From contig NC_014392.1 of NCBI RefSeq assembly GCF_000145215.1, positions 923,501 to 987,500 on the forward strand: a DNA stretch of 64,000 bases, given 5' to 3'. This document shows positions 1-10,400 of this stretch, one piece after another (within the stretch, counting starts at the first letter, position 1; each line of letters starts with the position of its first letter). Under the pieces are notes generated by a model. That model saw nothing but the letters and a program-made list of their open reading frames with translations. It made no database searches and was not told where the DNA came from. Source of the DNA: Caldicellulosiruptor obsidiansis OB47 (lineage in GTDB: Bacteria > Bacillota > Thermoanaerobacteria > Caldicellulosiruptorales > Caldicellulosiruptoraceae). The position numbers and the translations under genes are program-made.

Positions 1-213
1 ATAAATATGGCTGCACTTTTGACAGCAGTTGAGCTTGGACTTCAACCAATTTTATTTACAAAAGCAGGAAAACCGTTATATTTTATGTACGACTTGAAAA
101 CAACCATTCCTGCTATGATGGTTCCACACCTTTTGATGGTTGGAGTGATTGAAGCGGTTTTGACAGTTTTGCTGTACTCACCTTTGAAAAATTTTGCTAA
201 AATAAAAAAGTAA
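1..213 (+). CDS. cbiM: Cobalt/nickel ECF transporter substrate-binding subunit CbiM, C-terminal fragment
   Basis: This is the 3' end of a gene that begins before the window; the reading frame is open from base 1. CbiM is the membrane S component that captures Co2+ or Ni2+ in energy-coupling-factor transporters. The visible 71 residues contain one or two hydrophobic segments and the usual CbiM C-terminal stretch around FYMYDL/PHLLMVGVIEA. It is followed 22 bases later by the small membrane subunit, then by cbiQ and cbiO, which supports the assignment. Metal specificity cannot be read because the N-terminal metal site is missing. Confidence 0.8.
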   Translation: MNMAALLTAVELGLQPILFTKAGKPLYFMYDLKTTIPAMMVPHLLMVGVIEAVLTVLLYSPLKNFAKIKK

Positions 214-235
214 TTTAAAGGGGTGGACTTATGTT

Positions 236-556
236 ATGAAAAAAGGCAATGATAATAGCTTTAAAACGATATTAATAATTCTGTTTGCCCTTGCTATTTT
301 GACACCGCTTGGGCTTTTGACGCAGAACCCGGCATTTGGTGAATGGACTCAGGAAGAAATAAAGAAGATGCTGGGATTTGTGCCTGAAGGGTTAAAAAAG
401 TATGCTGAGGTTTATAAATTTGACCTCTTTGATGGCTATTCAGTTAAGTTTATTTCCAACCAGTATATTGGCTATATTTTATCAGCACTAATTGGGATAG
501 CAGTGATATTTGCAATATTTTTCTTATTAAAACATTTGATGACTGAAAGGAAGTAA
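236..556 (+). CDS. Small membrane subunit of cobalt/nickel transporter (PDGLE/CbiN-like)
   Basis: This 106-residue protein has a membrane segment near residues 11-30, an extracytoplasmic loop of about 45 residues and a second membrane segment near 77-97. That two-helix, one-loop plan is that of CbiN and PDGLE-domain subunits, which assist CbiM in metal uptake. The position between cbiM and cbiQ is the strongest evidence; the canonical PDGLE motif is not clear. The start is the ATG at 236, eight bases after a GGGGTGG ribosome-binding site. An ATG at 231 is a decoy that hits a stop after two codons. Confidence 0.65.
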   Translation: MKKGNDNSFKTILIILFALAILTPLGLLTQNPAFGEWTQEEIKKMLGFVPEGLKKYAEVYKFDLFDGYSVKFISNQYIGYILSALIGIAVIFAIFFLLKHLMTERK

Positions 557-562
557 GATAAA

Positions 563-1354
563 TTGCTGCCAGATTTTTTGAGAGAAGGAGATAACGTTGA
601 AGTCAAAGTTGCAAAAGAAGGATATGTGGAAAAGAGTCTTTCTGGTTACTTGAAAGTTTCTCAGTGGTTTTTCAAAAGAAACAAAAGTTTATTTACAAAT
701 ATTGACGAATGGGCAAAACTTTTGTTTTTAATATGGTTTAGTTTAATGGTCAGTGTCTCTGATAGTATTTTGTTTTTGGCAGTTGCTTTTACTTTTGTAT
801 TGGTAGTTGCAGCAATATCAAAAGCTGATATCAAAGCATTGATTGTTTCGTCTTGGGCGTTTGTACCGCTTGTTACATTTATCATAAGCATTCCTTATAT
901 GCTTATTACAAAGAGTATTATGCCTGCTGTTTTGCAGGTTTTAAAGACAGGTATAATTATAATGACAGGTGAGGTTGTGATATATAACTCAAGAATTGAC
1001 AGGCTTTTTAAGCCTTTTTCTTTTTTTGGGGGATTGAAAGAATTCATATGGCTTGTGGAACTCACGATAAGGAACATCTTTGTACTTTTGCACACAATTA
1101 CAGATATTTTGTTCGCAAAGAAGATAAGGACGGTGGGTGTATCAAGGAATAGATTAGATTTTGTAAAATCTATGATAAGAGCCATTGCTCAAAAGACCAT
1201 ATATATTTCAGAGGTTACTTATCTCTCTATGAAAACGCGCGGCTTTTCATCGGGAAATGTTAAATTTATGTATAGATTCAAGGTTACCATCTCAGAACTT
1301 TTGTTGGTATTTTTATTAATTATTATGAGTGTTATGGAGAGGATTTTAAAATGA
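563..1354 (+). CDS. cbiQ: ECF transporter transmembrane T component CbiQ
   Basis: CbiQ is the membrane scaffold that couples the ATPase to the S component in energy-coupling-factor metal transporters. The 263-residue protein has a hydrophilic N-terminus, several hydrophobic segments between about residues 50 and 135, and a cytoplasmic region with SMKTRGF near residue 220, the short Ala/Ser-Arg-Gly type motif with which T components contact the ATPase. It starts at a TTG six bases after the previous stop, and its end overlaps cbiO by four bases (ATGA), indicating translational coupling. Confidence 0.85.
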   Translation: MLPDFLREGDNVEVKVAKEGYVEKSLSGYLKVSQWFFKRNKSLFTNIDEWAKLLFLIWFSLMVSVSDSILFLAVAFTFVLVVAAISKADIKALIVSSWAFVPLVTFIISIPYMLITKSIMPAVLQVLKTGIIIMTGEVVIYNSRIDRLFKPFSFFGGLKEFIWLVELTIRNIFVLLHTITDILFAKKIRTVGVSRNRLDFVKSMIRAIAQKTIYISEVTYLSMKTRGFSSGNVKFMYRFKVTISELLLVFLLIIMSVMERILK

Positions 1355-2100
1355 GTGCAGTGTTTACAGGGAAAAATATAACATACAGGGTAAACAACAA
1401 AACCATTCTTGATAGTGCAAACTTTGAGATAGAGAAAGGAAAGGCTTATGCTCTTGTAGGTTGCAACGGAAGTGGGAAAACTACACTAATGAAAATACTT
1501 TCTGGAATCATACTTGATTTTGAAGGAGAGCTTTATTTTTATGATAAAAAAGTTGATAAAACTTCTTTTGATGAACTTTTCAAAAACGGATTTTACAAAA
1601 AGGTAGGTTATATGTTTCAGGAGACAGAACTTCAGCTTTTTAATCTCACTGTGTTTGATGAGATTGCTTTTGGTCCAAGACAATTTATGAATGATGAAAG
1701 AAAAATTCAAGAAAGAGTTTTAGAGGTAGCCAAGTTTTTAAATATTGATAATTTACTTGAAAGTGATATACTAACTTTAAGCGGTGGGGAGAAAAAAAGA
1801 GTAGCACTTGCTTCAATACTTGCAAATAACCCAGAGGTTTTAATACTTGATGAGCCGACAAATGACCTTGACCCCAGGAGCATAAGGTTTTTTGCAACCA
1901 TTTTAAAACAGCTCAAAGATGTTGGGAAAACTATAATTGTTTCTACACACCACTTTGACTTGCTTTTTCGCTTGGCTGACTACACAATTTTGCTTTCACC
2001 AGACCACAGAATACTGAAGATTGGTACCACAAAAGAAATTTTAGAAGATAAGAATCTTTTGATTGAAGCTGAGGTCATAGATGAGGAATTTGAGGTTTGA
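1351..2100 (+). CDS. cbiO: ECF transporter ATPase CbiO
   Basis: This 249-residue ABC ATPase powers the metal transporter. It shows Walker A GCNGSGKTT (residues 37-45), the Q-loop around MFQETELQLF, the ABC signature LSGGEKKR (143-150), Walker B with the catalytic pair D167-E168, the D-loop and a switch histidine in STHHFD. The length is normal for CbiO/EcfA. It is the last gene of the uptake operon. No clear intrinsic terminator follows, only an AT-rich 234-base gap before the restriction genes. Confidence 0.92.
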   Translation: MSAVFTGKNITYRVNNKTILDSANFEIEKGKAYALVGCNGSGKTTLMKILSGIILDFEGELYFYDKKVDKTSFDELFKNGFYKKVGYMFQETELQLFNLTVFDEIAFGPRQFMNDERKIQERVLEVAKFLNIDNLLESDILTLSGGEKKRVALASILANNPEVLILDEPTNDLDPRSIRFFATILKQLKDVGKTIIVSTHHFDLLFRLADYTILLSPDHRILKIGTTKEILEDKNLLIEAEVIDEEFEV

Positions 2101-2253
2101 GATATTAAAAGTGGGTAAAAGAGATAAATAGCAAACCCATTAGGTAAAATGTGAAAAATTTCTAATGTGCTCGTAAATATAAGACAGAGGAGAGGAAAGT
2201 GATATGGATTGAGAATTTTCATAGGTTGAATTGATTGAGAAATAATTTAGTAA

Positions 2254-2282
2254 TTGGTAAAATAGATAACAAAGAATAAAAT
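2254..2282 (+). promoter_or_regulatory. Possible promoter of the type I R-M operon
   Basis: TTGGTA and TAAAAT are separated by 17 bases, about 50 bases before the TTG start of hsdM. The flanking sequence is AT-rich so chance matches are likely. The rest of the 2101-2334 gap shows no gene or hairpin that I can support. Confidence 0.35.
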
Positions 2283-2334
2283 GATTATAATGTAATATTT
2301 GTTGTGTCAATAAAATTTAATTGGAGGGGTTGAT

Positions 2335-4779
2335 TTGGCTAGTGACAAAATAACCTTAAGACAGCTTGAAACCCATCTTTTCAGGGCAGCTGATATACTC
2401 AGAGGTAAGATGGATGCCTCTGAGTATAAAGAATATATATTCGGTATGCTTTTTCTAAAATATACATCAGATGTCTTTGAAGAAAAGAGACAGGAATTAA
2501 GAGATAGATTCCAAAATATGAGATTTTCCGAAGAACAAATACAGGAGCTTTTAGAAGATCCAGTTTCCTATAGCGATGCCTTTTTTGTTCCTGAAAAAGC
2601 AAGATGGGAAAATATTTTAAAGCTAAAAGAAGATGTTGGGAATCAGTTAAATAAAGCTCTGAGCGCTTTAGAGGAAGCAAATCCAGAGCTTGATGGAGTT
2701 TTAAAGCACATAGATTTTAACGCAGTAAAGGGAAAAACCCGACTCAAAGATCAGCAACTTATTGACCTTATTAACCATTTCAACAAGTATAAACTGACAC
2801 CTTCAAACTTTGAATTTCCTGATCTGCTTGGTGCTGCTTATGAGTATTTGTTAAAGGAATTTGCTGATTCAGCTGGTAAAAAAGGAGGAGAATTTTACAC
2901 ACCATCACATGTCAAAAAATTAATGGTAAGATTAGTTAAGCCCCGTGAGGGTATGTCAATTTACGACCCAACTGTAGGCTCTGGTGGTTTCTTGATTGAG
3001 GCGTTCCACTATGTTGAGGAACAAGGACAAAACCCAAGAAACTTAGCACTTTATGGGCAAGAACTAAATGGATTGACATGGTCTATATGCAAAATGAATA
3101 TGATTTTGCACGGCATCAATGATGCACACATTGAAAACGAAGATGTGCTAACAACCCCAATGTTTTCGGAAAATGGATACATAAAAAGGTTTGATAGAAT
3201 ATTAGCCAATCCACCTTTCTCAGAAAATTATAGCCGAGCAAATATGCAGTTTGAAGAAAGATTTAAATATGGCTTTACTCCTGAGAATGGGAAAAAGGCA
3301 GATCTTATGTTTTTACAGCACATGATTGCAAGCCTGAAAGATGACGGAGTAATGGCAACAGTTATGCCCCATGGAGTTTTGTTCAGAGGTGGACAGGAAA
3401 AGGTTATAAGGGAAGGGATTGTAAGAGATGATTTGATTGAAGCAATAATCGGACTGCCACCTAAGCTTTTCTATAACACTGGAATACCTGCTTGTATTAT
3501 TGTGATTAATAAAAACAAACCAGAACATTTAAAAAATAAGATCTTGTTTATTAACGCTGATAGAGAGTATGGAGAAGGTAGAAATCAGAATTTCTTGAGA
3601 CCAGAGGACATAGAAAAAATAGTTACAGTGTTCGATGAGAAGAAAGAGATACCTAAATACTCAAGTCTGGTTGATATAAAAGAGATAGAGGAGAATGATT
3701 TTAACCTAAATATCCGACGGTATGTGGATAATTCCCCGGACCCTGAAATCGAAGATGTTCGTGCCCATCTTTTTGGTGGCGTACCGAAGAGTGAAGTATT
3801 GCTGTATGAAAAACAGTTGAGGAAATTTAACTTGAGCTATGATATTTTGCTGGCAGAGAAGAGTGAAGATTATTTGGAGTTTAAAAAGGACATTACTGAC
3901 AGAAATCAAATTAGGGAACTGATTGATAATTGTACTGAAGTAAAAATTACAATAGGAAAACACAAAGAAAAACTTTTGGAGTGGTGGCAGGTTGTAAGGA
4001 CCCAAATTGAACAGTTTTACGGCAAAAACAATCTTTGGAAGTTTAGAAATGAAGCTTTAGAAAAATTGAAAGACAGCTTATTGCCAATTGGAACATTTGA
4101 TGAGTTCAAAATAGCGGGCATATTTGCAAATTGGTGGGAAGAACTTGTTTATGATTTTAAAAGTATAGTTTCTGCTGATTGGAATAAGAATTTGGTTGAA
4201 AGAGAAAGAATTAAAGAAAAATATTTTAAAAAAGATATAGAAGAAATTGAAGATCTTGAAAGCAGGCTTGCCGAAATTGAAGCGGATTTAAGTGAGCTTT
4301 TAGAAGAGGTTGAAGACTGGGATGAAGAAGAGCAAGGGGATAAAACTGCAAGCAAGGTCAAAGAGTTTCTGAAGGACTTGGTTAAAAATTTAAAATCAAA
4401 AGACAGCGAGGCTGCAAGAAGAGAAGCGAGAAAATGGGAAGATTTGTTAGAAAATATTGTTCAAAAAGAAAAGGAAATTAAAAATGTAAAAAGTGAGATA
4501 GGCAGAAAGCAAAAGGAACTTGAAAATAAGATTGATGAAAAGATTGAGTCAATTACCAAAGAAGAAGCGAAGGAGCTATTAATCGAAAAGTTCTTCGAAT
4601 TAATTAGCAATCAACTTGAAAAGTACTTAAATGCAGAGAAAAAAGAACTGATAAAGATTTTTGAAAAGCTTTGGGATAAATATCATGTGTCTCTTGAACA
4701 TCTTTTAAAGGAACGAGAGCAGGAGGTCAGTAGGTTAAATAAATTTTTGGAGGAACTTGGATACTATGAGAGAGTCTAA
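2335..4779 (+). CDS. hsdM: Type I restriction-modification DNA methyltransferase HsdM, long form
   Basis: HsdM transfers a methyl group from S-adenosylmethionine to adenine N6 at the site chosen by HsdS. The N-terminal HsdM_N helical domain lies at about residues 8-140. The methylase core carries DPTVGSGGF (from D211), the SAM-binding motif, and NPPF (292-295), the catalytic motif IV. At 814 residues it is much longer than the usual 500 or so. The extra C-terminal third, roughly residues 490-814, is charged and predicted by eye to be coiled coil, rich in Glu and Lys. The TTG start at 2335 follows a GGAGGGG site. It heads an operon with the AlbA_2 protein, hsdS, hsdR and a zinc peptidase. Confidence 0.93.
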   Translation: MASDKITLRQLETHLFRAADILRGKMDASEYKEYIFGMLFLKYTSDVFEEKRQELRDRFQNMRFSEEQIQELLEDPVSYSDAFFVPEKARWENILKLKEDVGNQLNKALSALEEANPELDGVLKHIDFNAVKGKTRLKDQQLIDLINHFNKYKLTPSNFEFPDLLGAAYEYLLKEFADSAGKKGGEFYTPSHVKKLMVRLVKPREGMSIYDPTVGSGGFLIEAFHYVEEQGQNPRNLALYGQELNGLTWSICKMNMILHGINDAHIENEDVLTTPMFSENGYIKRFDRILANPPFSENYSRANMQFEERFKYGFTPENGKKADLMFLQHMIASLKDDGVMATVMPHGVLFRGGQEKVIREGIVRDDLIEAIIGLPPKLFYNTGIPACIIVINKNKPEHLKNKILFINADREYGEGRNQNFLRPEDIEKIVTVFDEKKEIPKYSSLVDIKEIEENDFNLNIRRYVDNSPDPEIEDVRAHLFGGVPKSEVLLYEKQLRKFNLSYDILLAEKSEDYLEFKKDITDRNQIRELIDNCTEVKITIGKHKEKLLEWWQVVRTQIEQFYGKNNLWKFRNEALEKLKDSLLPIGTFDEFKIAGIFANWWEELVYDFKSIVSADWNKNLVERERIKEKYFKKDIEEIEDLESRLAEIEADLSELLEEVEDWDEEEQGDKTASKVKEFLKDLVKNLKSKDSEAARREARKWEDLLENIVQKEKEIKNVKSEIGRKQKELENKIDEKIESITKEEAKELLIEKFFELISNQLEKYLNAEKKELIKIFEKLWDKYHVSLEHLLKEREQEVSRLNKFLEELGYYERV

Positions 4780-6076
4780 ACAAGTAGAATTTAAAGCACA
4801 TTGGAACGACGAGCATCTTAAAACAATCTGTGCATTTGCTAATTCAGAAGGTGGAATAATATACATAGGTGTAGATGACAAAGGCAATCCTATTGGAATA
4901 ACCAATATAGATAAACTCCTTGAAGACATACCAAATAAAATTTTAAGCAAACTTGGAGTTATTGCAGATGTTGATGTTGAAATGGTAAAAGGGCAGGAGG
5001 TAATAAAAATAAAAGTGGAAAAGGCAGAAGTGCCGATCTCATATGACGGTAAGTTTTACATTCGGACAGGTTCGACCATTCAGCAACTTAGCGGAAATGA
5101 ACTTGTGAGATTTATGTTAAAAAAACAACGAATTTCGTGGGATTCATTACCTTCTGAGGCAGGCGTTGACGAAGTAGACATCAAAACAATAGAAAGGTTT
5201 AAAAGGATGGCAAAGAAGAGATTGCCCGAAATATCCGAAGAAGATTCCATCGAAAAGATTCTCAAAAACCTTGAACTTGTAAAAGAGGATAAACTTACAA
5301 ATGCAGGATTGTTGCTTTTTGGTAAAAAACCTCAAAAGTATATCCACGGTGCAGGTGCCCGTGTTGGAAGATTTAAAACTCCAACCATTATACTTGATAC
5401 CATTGATGTTAGTGGAAATCTTTTCAAACAGCTTGATGGATTAATGGAAGCTATTAAAAAACATTTGAATGTTCGATTTGAAATAAAAGGGATAGAAAGA
5501 GAAGATATATGGGATTATCCTCTTGAAGCTATAAGAGAGGCAGTAATAAATGCATTAATTCATAGGGATTATTTAAGCCTTGCGGACATTCAAATAAAGA
5601 TTTATGATAATAAAATTTGGTTTTTCAATCCGGGTAAGCTTCCAGAAGAAATAACAATTGAGATGCTAAAACAAGATCATGGATCAATACCACGCAACAG
5701 GCATATTGCTAATGTATTTTTCCTCGCAGGATTGATTGAAAAATGGGGAAGCGGTACAAAAAGAATGGTTGAACTTTGCAGGGAAGCAGGACTGCCAGAA
5801 CCTGAGTTTAAAGAAGAAGGCGGTTTTGTGGTCGAATTTTATAAAGACATATACACAGAAGAGTATTTAGCCAAGCTTGGGTTAAGTGAAAGGCAGATAA
5901 AGGCAGTTATGTATGTAAAGGAGAAAGGAAGAATCACGAATAAGGAATATCAAGAGCTCAACAAAGTTTCAAAAAAGACTGCAAGTAGAGATTTTGAAGA
6001 ACTTGTTAAAAAAGATGTACTTAAAAAAGTAGGAATAACAGGAAAGGGAACTTACTATTCATTAAAAGATCTCTAA
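4766..6076 (+). CDS. AlbA_2 / ATPase-like / HTH regulator-type protein (COG2865-like)
   Basis: The N-terminal 110 or so residues match the Schlafen AlbA_2 DNA-binding domain ([22 protein letters not shown]). A middle region has [13 protein letters not shown] and FFNPGKLPE, resembling the GHKL-type ATPase-like module of COG2865 proteins, then [20 protein letters not shown] winged-helix segment closes the protein (about residues 375-435). Such proteins are often called transcriptional regulators and are frequent inside type I R-M loci, but their job there is not settled. The ATG at 4766 overlaps the hsdM end by 14 bases, with GGAGG 12 bases upstream; a TTG at 4757 is a possible earlier start. 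Coupling to hsdM suggests co-expression. Confidence 0.82.
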   Translation: MRESKQVEFKAHWNDEHLKTICAFANSEGGIIYIGVDDKGNPIGITNIDKLLEDIPNKILSKLGVIADVDVEMVKGQEVIKIKVEKAEVPISYDGKFYIRTGSTIQQLSGNELVRFMLKKQRISWDSLPSEAGVDEVDIKTIERFKRMAKKRLPEISEEDSIEKILKNLELVKEDKLTNAGLLLFGKKPQKYIHGAGARVGRFKTPTIILDTIDVSGNLFKQLDGLMEAIKKHLNVRFEIKGIEREDIWDYPLEAIREAVINALIHRDYLSLADIQIKIYDNKIWFFNPGKLPEEITIEMLKQDHGSIPRNRHIANVFFLAGLIEKWGSGTKRMVELCREAGLPEPEFKEEGGFVVEFYKDIYTEEYLAKLGLSERQIKAVMYVKEKGRITNKEYQELNKVSKKTASRDFEELVKKDVLKKVGITGKGTYYSLKDL

Positions 6077-6077
6077 A

Positions 6078-6118
6078 GGAGTCAAATGGGTCACAATGGG
6101 GTCATAAAGGGGTCAGAT
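6078..6118 (+). repeat. Four imperfect 10-11 base tandem repeats across the hsdS start
   Basis: Units beginning GGAGTCAAAT, GGGTCACAAT, GGGGTCATAAA and GGGGTCAGAT run in tandem directly after the stop of the preceding gene. They contain the first ribosome-binding site and the ATG at 6086 of hsdS. Confidence 0.75.
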
Positions 6119-7459
6119 GGAGGTAATGTGAAAGTGGCTAATAATGCAGAGTTTCCAAAAGAATGGACAATAGTGTCTCTTGAAAGAGATTGTGTTTTAA
6201 TATCGGGTCTAAGGCCAAAAGGTGGTGCTTCAGATGAAGGAATACCAAGTTTAGGGGGAGAACATATAACTTTAGATGGTAGGATAAATTTTTCAGATGT
6301 AAATGCTAAATATATCCCTGAGAAATTTTTCAAAATTATGACAAAGGGAAAAGCAGAGGAAAATGACATACTTATAAATAAGGATGGTGCCAACACTGGA
6401 AAAGTTGCAATATTAAAAAAGAAATTTTATAAAGATATAGCTATTAATGAACATCTTTTTATTCTCAGGAGCAAAAAATTATTCGTTCAACAATATTTGT
6501 TTTACTGGCTTTTTTCACGTTTTGGTCAAAAACAAATAACAGATAGAATAACTGGATCTGCTCAACCCGGTTTGTCGTCAACTTTTATTAAAAATTTTTT
6601 AGTACCAAGGCCTCCTCTTTCCGAACAACGCAAAATCGCTGAAATACTTGAGACAATTGATAATGCAATTGAAAAAACTGATGCCATTATAGAAAAATAC
6701 AAACGCATAAAACAGGGCTTGATGCAGGATTTACTCACCAAAGGCATAGATGAAAACTGGCAGATAAGAAATGAAAAAACTCACAAATTTAAGGATTCGC
6801 TGCTGGGGAGAATCCCGGAAGAGTGGAAAGTTGTAAAATTAAAAGATGTTGCGGATATCAGGTTAAGTAATGTAGATAAAAAAACTGATTTAAAGGGAAA
6901 AATTATACAACTATGTAATTATTTAGAAGTCTACCAAAATGATTATATAATCAAAGGAATGAATTTTATGCATGCTTCTGCAACTAATAACGAAATTAAG
7001 AAATTCAAAATTTCAAAAGGAGACGTTATTATAACAAAAGATTCAGAAGAATATAACGATATTGCAAAACCAGCTTATGTTAGAGATGAAATTGAAAATT
7101 TAATTTGTGGCTACCATTTAGCTCTAATTAAACCCCTAAACAATATTAATGGTTTGTTTTTATCGAAAGTCTTGAGTTTTAGAAATGTTAATATATATTT
7201 TCAACAAAGAGCTAATGGAATAACACGTTTTGGATTGACTAAAGAAACTATTACTGGTGCTATAATCCCCCTCCCCCTCATTCCCGAACAAGAGCGTATT
7301 GCCACAATTTTATCCCAAATAGATGAAGTCATAGAAAAAGAACAAGCCTATAAAGAAAAACTTGAAAGAATAAAAAAAGGCTTAATGGAGGATTTGCTAA
7401 CAGGCAAAGTCAGGGTAAACCATCTTCTTATTGAGGAGGAAGGTAAAGATGATAACTAA
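6086..7459 (+). CDS. hsdS: Type I restriction-modification specificity subunit HsdS
   Basis: HsdS chooses the DNA target for the HsdM/HsdR complex. The 457 residues show two target-recognition domains in tandem, about residues 20-185 and 240-415. Each ends in a conserved helical spacer: PLSEQRKIAEILETID with IKQGLMQDLLT in the first half, and PEQERIATILSQIDEVIEK with IKKGLMEDLLTGKV in the second. The two different recognition domains imply a bipartite, asymmetric target. The ATG at 6086 follows AAGGAG. A GTG at 6128, four bases after GGAGG, would remove the repeat-encoded 14 residues and start nearer the usual N-terminus. It overlaps hsdR by 11 bases. Confidence 0.93.
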   Translation: MGHNGVIKGSDGGNVKVANNAEFPKEWTIVSLERDCVLISGLRPKGGASDEGIPSLGGEHITLDGRINFSDVNAKYIPEKFFKIMTKGKAEENDILINKDGANTGKVAILKKKFYKDIAINEHLFILRSKKLFVQQYLFYWLFSRFGQKQITDRITGSAQPGLSSTFIKNFLVPRPPLSEQRKIAEILETIDNAIEKTDAIIEKYKRIKQGLMQDLLTKGIDENWQIRNEKTHKFKDSLLGRIPEEWKVVKLKDVADIRLSNVDKKTDLKGKIIQLCNYLEVYQNDYIIKGMNFMHASATNNEIKKFKISKGDVIITKDSEEYNDIAKPAYVRDEIENLICGYHLALIKPLNNINGLFLSKVLSFRNVNIYFQQRANGITRFGLTKETITGAIIPLPLIPEQERIATILSQIDEVIEKEQAYKEKLERIKKGLMEDLLTGKVRVNHLLIEEEGKDDN

Positions 7460-10400
7460 ATTGGATGAGGAACATTATGTTGAAAATCCATTCCTCTTTC
7501 ACCTTCAAAGGCTTGGATGGAAGATTTACAGACAAAACAAAGATAACCCTGAAGATACAAAAGAAATAATATCGTTCACTTCTTCATTAGAACCTGAATA
7601 TGGTAAAAGCCAAAAATTCAGAGAAAGTTTTAGAGAAGTAATCCTTGAGGGAGTTTTAAGGGAGTTTTTAAAGAGAATAAACCCATGGATAGAAGATGAC
7701 CAAATAAGTGAAGTTGTTCGAAAAATTACAACACCACAGTCAAACTCTCTTTTAGAGGCAAATAAAGAAATCCACGACTTGCTTTTAGAGAACACCTCAG
7801 TTTCTGAAAATAGAAAAACAGGAGAAAAAAGCCCAACTGTTAAGTTTATTGATTTTAAAAATCCGGACAATAATTCATTCATTGCTATATCACAGTTTAA
7901 AGTGAATATAACGGGGACTGAAAAACATATTGTTCCCGATATAGTTCTTTTTGTAAATGGTTTGCCTCTTGTGGTGGTTGAATGCAAATCTCCAGCAATT
8001 GCTGACCCAATTTCTGAAGCAATTACTCAGCTTATGCGCTATTGTAACAGACGTGGCGCAAGTGAGGGAAATGAAAAGCTTTTCTGGTACAACCTATTTG
8101 TAGTAGCTACCTCTAACCAGGTTGCGAAGTATGGTACAATAACCTCAGACTACGAGCACTTTGTTGAGTGGAAAGACCCTTATCCTTTTTCACTGTCAGA
8201 TGTAAATCCAGATGGAAATGTAACAAGCCAGCAGGTTTTGATTCATGGTATGCTTTCAAAAGAAAACATTCTTGATTTGCTTCACACATTTACCATCTTT
8301 AAAGAAGATCCAAAGAGCAAAATGATTAAGGTTGTTGCAAGATACCAGCAATTTAGAGCAGTAAAGAAGATGATAAAAAGATTAAAAGAAGGCAAAACAC
8401 CAAACGAAAGAGGAGGAATTGTTTGGCATACTCAAGGTTCCGGTAAATCTTTGACAATGATGTTTATGGTTCGAGAGCTTTATCACAATCCTGAGTTTGG
8501 AAACTACAAAGTTGTTTTTGTCACAGATAGAAAGGACCTTGAAAAACAGTTAAATGAAACATCAAGAAGTGTTGGATTTACAGTTAAGTTAGCAAGAAGC
8601 ATACAAGAGCTTAAAGAACTTTTAAAAACTGACACACCCGAACTTGTTATGGCTATGGTTTATAAATTTCAAGAGAAGGAATTAAAAGGAGAATTTCCTG
8701 TCCTCAATACATCACCTAATATTCTAATAATGATAGATGAAGCACACAGAACCCAATACAAGCTGCTGGGTGCAAATTTAAGAAAAGCTCTTCCAAATGC
8801 AACGAAAATAGCATTTACAGGTACACCTATAGAAAAGACAGAGATGACGTTTGGCGACTACATCGACAAGTACAGTATAAAGCAGGCGGTTGAAGATAGT
8901 GTGACTGTTGAGATTGTATATGAAGGAAGAGTACATAGCGCAGAGCTTTCAGACGAAGAGGCAGCAAATGCAAAGTTTGAAGATGTTTTCAAAGACGCTG
9001 ATAAAGATACAAAAAGAATGATAATGGGAAGATTTACATGGAGAGCATATCTTGAAGCTGAAGAAGTTATCCGTGACAAAGCAAGAGATATGATAGAGCA
9101 CTATATAACTCATATATTTCCAAATGGATTTAAAGCTCAAGTTGTTACGGTATCTCGTCTTGCTGCAATAAGATATAAAAAAGCACTTGAAGAGGCTCTC
9201 AAAGAAAAGATTTCTGAATTGGAAAAAGAAAATAATTCAAAAATAGATTTAGAAACATTGAAAAAGTTAGAGGTTGGTGTGGTTATTTCAGGAGCTCAGA
9301 ATGATCCACCTGAGTATTATCCTTATACTGACCCAAATGTTCACGAAAGGATAATCAAAAGTTTTAAACTCCCATTTGACAAAGTAGATGAAAATGGTAT
9401 CAATGGCAATGTTGGTATTTTAGTTGTTCAAAATATGCTAATAACTGGTTTTGATGCACCTGTAGAGCAGGTTATGTATCTTGATAATGTGATTAAAGGA
9501 CATAACTTGCTGCAAGCTGTTGCAAGGGTGAATAGAGTATACAAAAATAAGTCTTGTGGTTTTGTTGTAGATTATGTAGGTGTTTTGAAACATTTAAGAG
9601 AAGCACTGGCTATTTACGCAGATGAAGATATTGAGGAAATTTCAGAGGTTGTAAAGAACAAAGCAAAGAGCATTGATGAGCTAAAGTATGTTCACAATCT
9701 TATTGAAGAGTTTTTCGAAAAATATGGCATCAATGACTGGCGCCAGAATGTAGATGAATGCATTGACATTCTTGTTGATGAGCAGGTCAGAAATGAATTT
9801 ATAGCTCTTGTAAGATGGTTTAACCGTTGTATGGACGAGGTTCTTCCTGACCCTGCAGCACTAAAATACCTTACTGACTTGAAAATTCTTGCCTTTATAA
9901 AAGAATCTGCTCGAAACAGATACAGAGATAACAAGCTGAGTATAAAAGATGCAAGTAATAAGATAAGAGGAATTTTAGAAGAATATCTGATCTCTCGGGG
10001 AATAGATCCCAAAATACCACCTACTCCACTTTTTGAAGACAAATTTCTCGAAAAACTTCACAAAAAATCAAGCAAGGCAAAAGCTCAAGAACTTCAACAT
10101 GCGATAATTGAGTATATTGATGAACATTGGGAAGAAGATCCAGAACTTTATGAGAGGTTTTCAGATAGACTAAAGAGGTTACTTCAAGAATACAAAGAAA
10201 ATTGGGATGCTCAATGTATAGAATTAGAAAAATTAAGAGAAGAGTTGAAGAAGGGAAGAGAAGCAGAACAGACTTATGGGTTTGATCCTAAGAAAGAAAT
10301 GCCATTTTTTGGGTTACTAAAAGATCAAATATTTGGGAAAAAGCTTGTAAGTGAACTTTCTGATAACGAAATAGATTTTCTTGTCAGCACAACAAGAGAT

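Noticed and set aside
661-1185. Minus-strand open frames inside cbiQ
   Set aside because: They are shadows of a well-supported plus-strand membrane-protein gene.
6078-6118. CRISPR-like array
   Set aside because: The units are only 10-11 bases with no spacers, so this is a simple tandem repeat.
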